Below are positions 6,377 to 12,287 of a stretch of 12,287 nt of DNA, piece after piece. Under the pieces are notes generated by a model. The model was not told the DNA's origin. It did no database searches and saw only the letters and a program-made list of their open reading frames with translations. This DNA is from an uncultured Ruminococcus sp. (GTDB lineage: Bacteria > Bacillota > Clostridia > Oscillospirales > Ruminococcaceae). The stretch spans positions 1 through 12,287 of the forward strand of contig CALGTV010000054.1 of the NCBI GenBank assembly GCA_937902395.1. Reading direction: 5' to 3'. Numbering within the stretch: position 1 is the stretch's first letter; each line of letters opens with the position of its first letter. The position numbers and the translations under genes were made by a program.

Positions 6377-6688
6377 TTACACCTCCGAGATAGTGATATT
6401 AATTGTTTTTGGAAATTCTTCAAGAATAGCTTCAAAATGTAGTTTAAGCTGTTCCAACATTGCGGAAGCTGTATTCATTGAAGCGGTTGTCCGACATTCA
6501 ATGATATTATCGCCTACATTTACTTTCGGTTCACAGTCAAATTCATTCAGCAGATTTACAATAAGCTGAACTGCCGAGGAAACCGATGCACAAACGACAT
6601 CGCTTCCCTTATCGGCATAGCCTGCATGACCGCTTATACTAAAACCATTCAGAAGTCCTTTTGAGTTGTAAAACTCTGCACGAATCAT
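6377..6688 (-). CDS. prp: Ribosomal-processing cysteine protease Prp
   Basis: Prp (formerly YsxB, DUF464) is the cysteine protease that trims the N-terminal extension of L27, an essential step in Staphylococcus aureus. The product is 103 residues, normal length. The catalytic residues are visible as His21 in GFSISGHAGYA and Cys33 in GSDVVCASVS, with the typical 11-residue gap. It lies between rplU and rpmA, with 2-base gaps on both sides, so all three are translated from one message in a coupled way. The substrate motif it would cut is present in the neighbouring L27. Confidence 0.95.
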   Translation of the reverse strand: MIRAEFYNSKGLLNGFSISGHAGYADKGSDVVCASVSSAVQLIVNLLNEFDCEPKVNVGDNIIECRTTASMNTASAMLEQLKLHFEAILEEFPKTINITISEV

Positions 6689-6690
6689 GA

Positions 6691-7002
6691 TTAAGCCTTG
6701 ATTGCTTCAATCTTAACCTGTGTGTAAGGCTGTCTGTGACCCTGCTTTCTCTTCTGACCCTTCTTAGGCTTGTAAGTGAAAACTGTAATCTTCTTAGCCT
6801 TGCCGTTCTTAAGAACCTTAGCTTCAACAGCTGCGCCATCAACATAGGGAGCACCTACCTTGATACCGTCCTCAGCACCGAGAGCAACAACCTTATCGAA
6901 AGTAACTGTCTCATCAGCCTCAACTGCGAGCTTTTCGATGAAGATAATATCTCCCTCATTAACCTGATACTGCTTTCCGCCTGTTTCAATAACTGCGTAC
7001 AT
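6691..7002 (-). CDS. rplU: 50S ribosomal protein L21
   Basis: L21 binds 23S rRNA in the large subunit. The product is 103 residues, equal in length to E. coli L21, with the hallmark MYAVIETGGKQYQV start and the conserved basic YKPKKGQKRKQGHRQPYTQV near the C-terminus. A frame with three extra residues could open at a GTG at 7011, but the AGG of the binding site overlaps that codon. The ATG at 7002 has correct spacing and gives the family's normal N-terminus. It is the first gene of the unit with prp, rpmA and probably obg-mrnC-yebC. It is driven by the promoter at 7086-7114 and preceded by a structured leader. Confidence 0.97.
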   Translation of the reverse strand: MYAVIETGGKQYQVNEGDIIFIEKLAVEADETVTFDKVVALGAEDGIKVGAPYVDGAAVEAKVLKNGKAKKITVFTYKPKKGQKRKQGHRQPYTQVKIEAIKA

Positions 7003-7027
7003 TTCTGGCACCTGCCTTTTTTCAAAA

Positions 7028-7074
7028 CTCGCTGCGACGGGCGTGTATGCACAACTTTAAAGCCTGTCTGCAAG
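7028..7074 (-). promoter_or_regulatory. Structured leader of rplU, candidate L21 leader
   Basis: The transcribed leader runs from about 7079 to 7003. On the - strand it can fold into one interrupted stem: CTTGC pairs with GCGAG at the base (7074-7070 with 7032-7028), then GAC with GTC and GGC with GCC, separated by an A-C mismatch and a small internal loop. The terminal loop is about 19 bases. An L21 leader motif is known in Firmicutes and is thought to allow feedback control by the protein. The position and size fit, but I cannot confirm a family match by eye. Confidence 0.5.
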
Positions 7075-7085
7075 CGGCATATATT

Positions 7086-7114
7086 ATTTTATCACATTTT
7101 CCCCGATTTGTCAA
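7086..7114 (-). promoter_or_regulatory. Sigma-A promoter of the rplU operon
   Basis: On the - strand a perfect -35 TTGACA (7114-7109) and a -10 TAAAAT (7091-7086) are separated by exactly 17 bases. TGTGA just before the -10 adds an extended -10-like TG. Transcription should start near 7079. This is the strongest promoter in the window, as expected for ribosomal protein genes. Confidence 0.92.
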
Positions 7115-7164
7115 GGGCTTTTTCCGATTTTTTCAAAAAAGCTCTATTCAGAATTTTAATGTTA

Positions 7165-8364
7165 TTACCAAGCCTTATATCCCTCGGTACCTACCTTGTA
7201 AGCAGTACCGGGAACATACATATCCTGAGGAGTAAAGTTAGCTTCCTTGCCCTCATCAATAGCTTTCTGGTTAGCTGACTGAACGATATTTTTAAGTTCT
7301 CTGAAAGCCACGCTCTTAGCAACGATTGACTGTACAACCTGCTGAGGAGGCTGCTGACCGAGGAATTCAATTACAGCCTGCTGAATATAGAAATATGAGC
7401 GAAGCTGAGTCTTTTTGAACTCAATCTTATTATCACCTTCGATGAGGAACAGGCTGTCACCCTCCTGATATCCAAGAGTAAGCTTAGCCATAATCTCAGG
7501 AACAAAGATTCTGATTTCAGCGGCAAGATCCTTATCGCCTACAATATCCTCCAGTTCATTGCAAAGAACCTGATATTCTTCATGATTCTTTACTTCAACA
7601 AGTTTATTGAGAGTATATCTTGCACCCTCCATAACAATATCCTTTTTGAAAGGACACTTGTCATCTTCACGCTGAACGAAGATAGCACACTGCTTTTCGC
7701 ACATAAATGTATTTTCAGCGTCCCAAGACTTAACATAGTCAGCGAAGAATTTGCTGAGTTCAACGCAAACAGAACCATTGATTCTTATCTCAATAATTGC
7801 TCTGTCCTTATGCTTAGCAAGGTAAATGCGGAGACAGTAGTACTTCTTTGAACCAAGATACTTAGGCATTTCGTTTAAAATAAAGTTGACAAGCATAGTA
7901 GGCTGTCCCTTTTCCTGTGCACCGATTCTGACAATTGACTGAGCATACATATCAAAGTCATAGCGCTGCTGGAGATATGTAACAGGGATATGTATAGGAG
8001 ATTTCTTAAAAAGCGCCTGATCCATTGGATGCCATAAGCCGCCGTAAAAGATTTCAACAGCCATTTTTGCAGCGTCCTCAAAAGTCTTGCCCTGTGCGTC
8101 AACTGGGTCTATGATAGGCTCATCAAAATCATCATGGCTGATAACAAAGACAACCTGTAAAAGCTTTACTTCTTCCTTTTCATCTACTCTGCCGATTCTC
8201 ACATCAATTGTAAAGCCTCTGGGCATAATGATACAACCGTCGTAGAGATTTCCCTTTTCCAGTTTTTTGTCAAGAGCCGCAAGAACCAGTTCTTTGTAAT
8301 CGATTTCCTTTTCAACAGCCGCTTTTGTCTCCACAGGCTGATTTTTCTTCTTAAATAATGCCAC
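7165..8364 (-). CDS. Unrecognised conserved-looking cytoplasmic protein
   Basis: The product is 399 residues, with no signal peptide and no membrane segment. I do not recognise the family with confidence. After a charged N-terminus (ALFKKKNQPVE) comes an alpha/beta region with MPRGFTIDVRIGRVDE and VVFVISHDDFDEPIID, then GKTFEDAAKMAVEIFYGGLWHPM. The middle has the strand repeat YYCLRIYLAKHKDRAIIEIRI. Three cysteines cluster at about 222-237, in CEKQC and DDKC. The C-terminal part is helical and glutamine-rich (QQPPQQVVQSIVAKS). The GTG at 8364 is chosen because AAGGAG lies 10 bases upstream; an ATG at 8373 is one base from that site. It has its own promoter and lies between the prmA terminator and the rplU promoter, so it is monocistronic. 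A relation to DUF6348-type proteins is a weak guess. Confidence 0.75.
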   Translation of the reverse strand: MALFKKKNQPVETKAAVEKEIDYKELVLAALDKKLEKGNLYDGCIIMPRGFTIDVRIGRVDEKEEVKLLQVVFVISHDDFDEPIIDPVDAQGKTFEDAAKMAVEIFYGGLWHPMDQALFKKSPIHIPVTYLQQRYDFDMYAQSIVRIGAQEKGQPTMLVNFILNEMPKYLGSKKYYCLRIYLAKHKDRAIIEIRINGSVCVELSKFFADYVKSWDAENTFMCEKQCAIFVQREDDKCPFKKDIVMEGARYTLNKLVEVKNHEEYQVLCNELEDIVGDKDLAAEIRIFVPEIMAKLTLGYQEGDSLFLIEGDNKIEFKKTQLRSYFYIQQAVIEFLGQQPPQQVVQSIVAKSVAFRELKNIVQSANQKAIDEGKEANFTPQDMYVPGTAYKVGTEGYKAW

Positions 8365-8405
8365 TTGAATCATTCTCCTTATTATGTATTTATATATCAG
8401 TCCGC

Positions 8406-8434
8406 ATTGTAACAGTGCTTTCCATTTTATGCAA
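8406..8434 (-). promoter_or_regulatory. Sigma-A promoter of the 399-residue protein gene
   Basis: On the - strand TTGCAT (8434-8429) and TACAAT (8411-8406) are separated by exactly 17 bases. Transcription would start near 8399, about 35 bases before the proposed start codon. It lies right after the prmA terminator, making this gene an independent unit. Confidence 0.8.
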
Positions 8435-8442
8435 ACTGTTGT

Positions 8443-8475
8443 AAAACAGCTTTTGGCATAATGCCGTAAAAGCTG
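8443..8475 (-). terminator. Rho-independent terminator of prmA
   Basis: CAGCTTTT (8447-8454) pairs with AAAAGCTG (8468-8475), with an inner GGCA/TGCC stem at the tip. On the - strand the hairpin starts 13 bases after the prmA stop, and TTTTAC follows it. It is a strong candidate that closes the dockerin peptidase-prmA unit. Confidence 0.88.
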
Positions 8476-8488
8476 ATTCTACCTGTAA

Positions 8489-9451
8489 TTACAGCGTATA
8501 TTTCGCCGCCGCCCAGCCTTCTTTTACGCTGACTTCTTCCCTTATGAAGCCCACACTTTCAACAGCTGAGAGTACTTCCTCCATACGCTCCTCAATTATT
8601 CCAGATATTATAAGAATACCGCCTTTTTTAAGATATCGTACAAAGTATTCTTTCATTGCAATAAGAACATCTGCCACAATATTTGCAGTAATCATATCAT
8701 ATTTGTCATCAATTTCATCTGCAAGAGCCTCATCAGAAAGAATATTTCCGAAATAAGTCTTGTACACTTCGGTGCTGATATTGTTCTTTTCCGCATTTTC
8801 CTTTGCAGTTGCCGCAGCATTTTCTTCAATATCCACAGCAACAGAGCTTTCTGCTCCTAAAAGCATTGCGGCAATTGAAAGAATACCGCTTCCGCAGCCA
8901 AGGTCAAGGATCTTATCACCCTTGTTCATGGATTTTTCAATAAGCCCCAGACAAAGTCTTGTTGTGTGATGCTGTCCCGTGCCAAAGCTTGATGCAGGGT
9001 CGATTTCCAGTATAATCCTGCTGTCGTCGGAATATTCCTCCCAGGAGGGCTTGACAGCAAGCTTTTCGCCAACCTTAAAAGGCTTAAAGTACTGTTTCCA
9101 GTTATTTGCCCAATCCTCCTCGCGAATATCAGAAAGCTCCGCTTCAAGTCTGCCATAGATACCATCTGTATCACCGGCTTTCATTTCTGCAAGCATTGAT
9201 TTTACCGACATAAGCATATCCGCGCCCTGGTCGTTTACGGGAAGATAAACCGTAACGCAGGTTTCGCAGTCAGCAAGTCCCATAAGATCCTGGTCTATAT
9301 AATCCCACTGACCATTTTTATTTTCAAGAAATTCCTTGAAGTCCTCAGAATCCTTGATTACAAAGCCTTTAACGCCGATATCCATAAGCTTTGCACAAAG
9401 CAGCTCAATCGCCTCGGCGGAGGTATATATATTAACCTCTGTCCATTCCAT
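8489..9451 (-). CDS. prmA: Ribosomal protein L11 methyltransferase
   Basis: PrmA uses S-adenosylmethionine to trimethylate ribosomal protein L11, also before its assembly into the 50S subunit. The product is 320 residues, near the usual Firmicute length. The N-terminal substrate-recognition domain (about 1-110) starts MEWTEVNIYTSAEA. A linker with WANNWKQYFKPFKVGEKLAVKP leads to the catalytic domain. Methyltransferase motifs are LEIDPASSFGTGQHHTTRLCL (from 148), ILDLGCGSGILS (181-192), VAVDIEENAAATAKENA (204-220) and ITANIVADVL (254-263). All key parts are present. The start ATG has AGGAGG 8 bases upstream. It follows the dockerin peptidase gene by 32 bases with no terminator between, so the two may be co-transcribed even though their jobs differ. 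Confidence 0.96.
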   Translation of the reverse strand: MEWTEVNIYTSAEAIELLCAKLMDIGVKGFVIKDSEDFKEFLENKNGQWDYIDQDLMGLADCETCVTVYLPVNDQGADMLMSVKSMLAEMKAGDTDGIYGRLEAELSDIREEDWANNWKQYFKPFKVGEKLAVKPSWEEYSDDSRIILEIDPASSFGTGQHHTTRLCLGLIEKSMNKGDKILDLGCGSGILSIAAMLLGAESSVAVDIEENAAATAKENAEKNNISTEVYKTYFGNILSDEALADEIDDKYDMITANIVADVLIAMKEYFVRYLKKGGILIISGIIEERMEEVLSAVESVGFIREEVSVKEGWAAAKYTL

Positions 9452-9483
9452 TGAAAAATCCTCCTAAGAATCACGGTTTCCCG

Positions 9484-10863
9484 TTATACTATCATAAGAT
9501 ACTCTCTTACATCTTTAAGATCAACCACTCCGTCGCCGTTAAGGTCAGCGGAATAAAGCTGAACAGCAGTCAGCGAAGATACACCGTTCGGAAGCTCTTC
9601 TTTCTGCTGTAAATAGGTATTCAGCAGTGACATATCATACTTGTCAATCTGCCCGTCATCGTTAATATCGCCTTTATCGTGGAGGTGGTCAGCAGTTTTT
9701 TCAAGCTGATTCATATCCACCCAGCCCTTTATATCTGTAGAAGCTATAAGTCCGTAATTTCCCACGCAGGCGGCAATGTGAATAACATTTCCGTTTTTAA
9801 GCGTATACTGAACAGAACCTGTTCCCTGCTCCGAATAAACATTTACGGGAACGTCACTGTTTACATAATGCTCACCTAAACTGCGGCAAACCGATACTGT
9901 AAAGCTTACGGAAGCCTGCTCCGAGCCGTTATCAGCGTTTACAAATATTTCGTAATCTCCCGGAACTTCGGAATTATACGCCGATGAATCAACAGTAATA
10001 ATATCCGAATCAGCCATATCAACAGTTTCAGTCCACTTTCCCTTTTCCGAATCAAAGCCGCTGAGTACTACTGTACCGCCGCTGAGGTCAAGGGATTCAC
10101 CATACTGAAACATCGTTCTGTCGGGCATTGTGCCGATTTCCATACTGAATGAAGCTTCTGTCTCCCCTGCACTGCCGGTTGAAGCAGAGGGTGAATTTGT
10201 TCCTTTCAGCATCCAGTATTCACCCTGCAAGCCGTTAGGATATGCCTCATACAAATCGTGAGTATCAACAGCAGGGTCACACATAGTAATTGAATCGTCA
10301 GCACCTACGCTTTCGATATATGCCCAGTGATAACTGCCGTTATTTACTCTTGCGATTATATGCCAGCCCTCAGCCATAAGAGCTCTCAGCTCAGCAGCTA
10401 CGGCTGTTTTTTCGGTATTCTGAAAATACTTGTCAGCACCGAAAGTTACATTGGGGATAATCGTACTTATCGTCCCCCAGCTCATAATTGCGCCGTCATA
10501 GCTGAATCCGTTGGCATTTGTGTAAGCATTTGCCAGAACTCCGGGATTAAACTGTTCAATATCTGTTATGCCCATATTTGCAAGGGCAGTATTGTCAATA
10601 GAACCCGAATGTACGGCAAAAATTGCAAGAGATGTCAAAAGACAGCCTGATTTTCTTATTGTTGTACCTCCCATTGAAGTATCGCTCCAGCGAGGGTCCA
10701 TCTGGCTCCAGTCACGGTATTCATCAAAAATTGAGAGGGATGAAATTTCCGTAGCTGATGAAGGTACAAATTCAACTTCTTCAACAGCAAAAGCTGTTGG
10801 AACTGCACAGCAAGCCGCTGTAACAAAAGCGGTAAATATGCCTATAAATTTTTTATGCTGCAT
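9484..10863 (-). CDS. Secreted C39-like cysteine peptidase with dockerin
   Basis: The product is 459 residues. A signal peptide (1-26, ending PTAFA before VEE) sends it out of the cell. Residues about 50-220 look like a C39-type papain-fold domain: WSQMDPRWSDTSMGG leads into the GCLLTS segment with Cys74, then YHWAYIESV with His179 and MCDPAVD with Asp196, a plausible catalytic triad. A beta-rich region (about 238-325, possibly Ig-like) and an SH3-like segment (about 330-388) follow. The end is a type I dockerin with two calcium loops, DINDDGQIDKYD (399-410) and DLNGDGVVDLKD (440-451). The dockerin implies docking to a cohesin on a scaffold or the cell surface. Start ATG with AAGGAG upstream. 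The peptidase substrate is unknown; the C39-like domain may also act as an amidase or only bind. Confidence 0.88.
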   Translation of the reverse strand: MQHKKFIGIFTAFVTAACCAVPTAFAVEEVEFVPSSATEISSLSIFDEYRDWSQMDPRWSDTSMGGTTIRKSGCLLTSLAIFAVHSGSIDNTALANMGITDIEQFNPGVLANAYTNANGFSYDGAIMSWGTISTIIPNVTFGADKYFQNTEKTAVAAELRALMAEGWHIIARVNNGSYHWAYIESVGADDSITMCDPAVDTHDLYEAYPNGLQGEYWMLKGTNSPSASTGSAGETEASFSMEIGTMPDRTMFQYGESLDLSGGTVVLSGFDSEKGKWTETVDMADSDIITVDSSAYNSEVPGDYEIFVNADNGSEQASVSFTVSVCRSLGEHYVNSDVPVNVYSEQGTGSVQYTLKNGNVIHIAACVGNYGLIASTDIKGWVDMNQLEKTADHLHDKGDINDDGQIDKYDMSLLNTYLQQKEELPNGVSSLTAVQLYSADLNGDGVVDLKDVREYLMIV

Positions 10864-10881
10864 TGGTATTCACTCCTTAAA

Positions 10882-10937
10882 TGTTATCCCGCAGCTCCCG
10901 CATACAATAACACTTCTCCGATTAACACATCGGGAAG
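10882..10937 (-). other. Inverted repeats between the transglutaminase and dockerin genes
   Basis: Two structures fill this gap. The first to be transcribed is a 9-bp stem with one bulge: CTTC-T-CCGAT (10913-10922) pairs with ATCGGGAAG (10929-10937). It begins 9 bases after the upstream stop. Its tail is T-rich but has no proper T-run, so it may be a weak terminator for the transglutaminase gene. The second is TGTTAT (10882-10887) with ATAACA (10907-10912), close to the dockerin gene's binding site. No good promoter for the dockerin gene is visible in the gap. Confidence 0.45.
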
Positions 10938-10946
10938 TCAGAATAT

Positions 10947-12287
10947 TCACTGCGCACGTTTTTTATTTCTTCTTGCCTTGCGCTCAGCCTTTTTAGCATC
11001 GTTCAGGGCAATGTACGCAGCCATATATGTCTCTATAGCATTTGTCTTTTCGTCCTCTGTCAGTGTGATTCCGCCATATTCCGCACGTTCAAAGAGCAGT
11101 GCTGCAGATGAAATATCTGCCGACGCTCTGCGGTACACCACAGCCTCAGCCTCGCGCACCGACGATGTACGGGGGATACCGTAAATTCTGCATATACGGT
11201 GTATTACAGCGGAAACTGCCTTTTCAGGCGATTTGCGTTTTACAAGTATAAGGAATACTCTATGTGTTATTTTGTGCCACAGCAGTATAATTACCAAAGC
11301 AAGCGCAGAGAAACCGAGAATAATAAGTCCCGAATTTGTCAGGAGACTTGTAACGCTCTTTTTCTCTTCACGCACTACACCGTCAGTTACAGTAGGCTCA
11401 AAGCACATCCAGCCGTATCCCTCAATATATAATTCAGGGAAGCCGTGTGCATCATTGGCGGTTATGATATAGCTGCTGCCGCTTGTGTCACCATATTGTG
11501 TCTGCATATTGAAGCCCTCGCAGTATCTTGCAGGAATACCTGCCGCCCTTGCAAGAAGCGTCATAGCCGTTGCGTATTCGTAGCAGACTCCCCTTTTTGT
11601 TTCAAAAAGGAAATCCACCGCATTTTCCCCCACTTCCTTGCGATAGTCAAGGTCGTAGATATAATCATTTTCTATGAAGTAGCTTTCAAGAATCTTTGCC
11701 TTTTCATAAGGGGAATTCAGACCTGCTGTAAGCTCCTGTGCAAGAGCATAGATTCTCTCATTGCCGCCGTAATCAAGAAGATTTTCAACAGCACTTTCAT
11801 AGAAATCAAGATTTTCGTTGAGTATATCAGCATATTTTTCAGCTGTTCCGTCGAATTCGTACTCCACAACCTCTGCCGCATCAAGAAGAAGCTGAGCATA
11901 ATCGTCAATGGAAGCAATATAATCAACAACAGCTTTATTGTTTTCATTTCCGAAAAAGCTTGGGGACACATAGGAATATGAGAACTGCTCACGCTCAGCA
12001 AATTCTTCTTCATGAGCAAAGATAATTCCCGATTTTGTAAGCCCCAGAGTTTCATCAAAGGAAGACGACTGAAAATTCTCCGCACCTGCGGGCACAGGAG
12101 CTGTCTGTCCGCCTGCCCTGATAGCTGTAATAGTCATTTTGCGGCTTTCAGGAACATCTATTCCAGCGGCAACATATTGGGAAAGTCCATATTTCTCAGA
12201 AAATTCCTCATCAAGCTGCGCCGCGTAAAGTACAGCCTCAGCAACTCCGCCGTTGTAGAATATAGGGAACGGCTTATCGTCTCTGTA
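10947..12287 (-). CDS. Transglutaminase-like membrane protein, partial (TgpA/YebA type)
   Basis: Only the C-terminal 446 residues are inside the window. The frame stays open to the right edge, so the ATG at 12137 is internal and the true start lies outside. The visible part holds a helical region and then the transglutaminase-like core. KRGVCYEYATAMTLLARAAGIPARYCEGF carries the nucleophile Cys (codon 11583-11585). DAHGFPELYIEGYGWMCFEPT carries His (11445-11447) and an acidic Glu (11397-11399). One membrane helix follows (LIILGFSALALVIILLW), then a cytoplasmic tail ending in a strongly basic stretch. This order matches TgpA/YebA proteins, which have several N-terminal membrane helices and often sit beside MoxR and DUF58 genes. 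Function in the envelope is unknown. Confidence 0.88.
   Translation of the reverse strand, partial: YRDDKPFPIFYNGGVAEAVLYAAQLDEEFSEKYGLSQYVAAGIDVPESRKMTITAIRAGGQTAPVPAGAENFQSSSFDETLGLTKSGIIFAHEEEFAEREQFSYSYVSPSFFGNENNKAVVDYIASIDDYAQLLLDAAEVVEYEFDGTAEKYADILNENLDFYESAVENLLDYGGNERIYALAQELTAGLNSPYEKAKILESYFIENDYIYDLDYRKEVGENAVDFLFETKRGVCYEYATAMTLLARAAGIPARYCEGFNMQTQYGDTSGSSYIITANDAHGFPELYIEGYGWMCFEPTVTDGVVREEKKSVTSLLTNSGLIILGFSALALVIILLWHKITHRVFLILVKRKSPEKAVSAVIHRICRIYGIPRTSSVREAEAVVYRRASADISSAALLFERAEYGGITLTEDEKTNAIETYMAAYIALNDAKKAERKARRNKKRAQ

Noticed and set aside
7117..7142. Terminator after the 399-residue protein gene (GCTTTTT/AAAAAGC)
   Set aside because: The stem is AT-rich with a 12-base loop, has no T-run after it on the - strand, and overlaps the approach to the rplU -35 element. 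It is only an inverted repeat on present evidence.
9473..9484. Small ACGG-GAAA-CCGT hairpin between the dockerin gene and prmA
   Set aside because: On the - strand it has only a 4-bp stem and no T-run. It could be a GNRA tetraloop in the message but is too short to call a terminator.

Overview
The window looks like chromosome from a low-GC, Gram-positive gut or rumen bacterium, most likely a Ruminococcus-type member of the Oscillospiraceae. Three things support this. Ribosomal protein L27 carries the Firmicute N-terminal extension, with its processing protease Prp encoded beside it. Ribosome binding sites are strong AGGAGG types and two promoters are clear sigma-A types. One secreted protein ends in a type I dockerin, the plug module of cellulosome-like complexes. 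The genus is inference. No phage, IS element, CRISPR array, tRNA or rRNA gene was found.

Layout, left to right. Positions 1-348 are a very AT-rich leader with repeated TCACA motifs, a perfect 10-bp inverted repeat and a candidate promoter. It precedes a membrane-anchored HtrA serine protease (349-1659), the only gene on the + strand. A convergent intergenic region (1660-1841) holds a terminator hairpin and four further hairpins in a row. The rest reads on the - strand. A tight three-gene unit (3468 down to 1842) encodes two GNAT acetyltransferases and the manganese exporter MntP. A hairpin separates it from a large translation cluster transcribed from about 7079 down to 3534: rplU (L21), prp, rpmA (L27), obg, mrnC (Mini-RNase III) and yebC. 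This cluster has a consensus promoter and a structured leader before rplU, and a terminator with possible partial read-through between rpmA and obg.

Further right, an unrecognised 399-residue protein (8364 down to 7165) has its own near-consensus promoter. It is separated by a strong terminator from prmA (L11 methyltransferase), which follows closely after a secreted C39-like cysteine peptidase with a C-terminal dockerin (10863 down to 9484). At the right edge is the C-terminal part of a membrane transglutaminase-like protein of the TgpA/YebA type, cut by the window end.

The genes fall into two themes. One is large-subunit ribosome production and translation quality: L21, L27 and its maturation protease, Obg, Mini-III, YebC and PrmA. 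The other is the cell surface and envelope: HtrA, the dockerin peptidase, the transglutaminase protein and MntP. Most genes are recognisable housekeeping genes. The least explained items are the 399-residue protein, the dockerin peptidase, the four-hairpin element and the motif-rich htrA leader. I found no convincing multi-gene system that is new.
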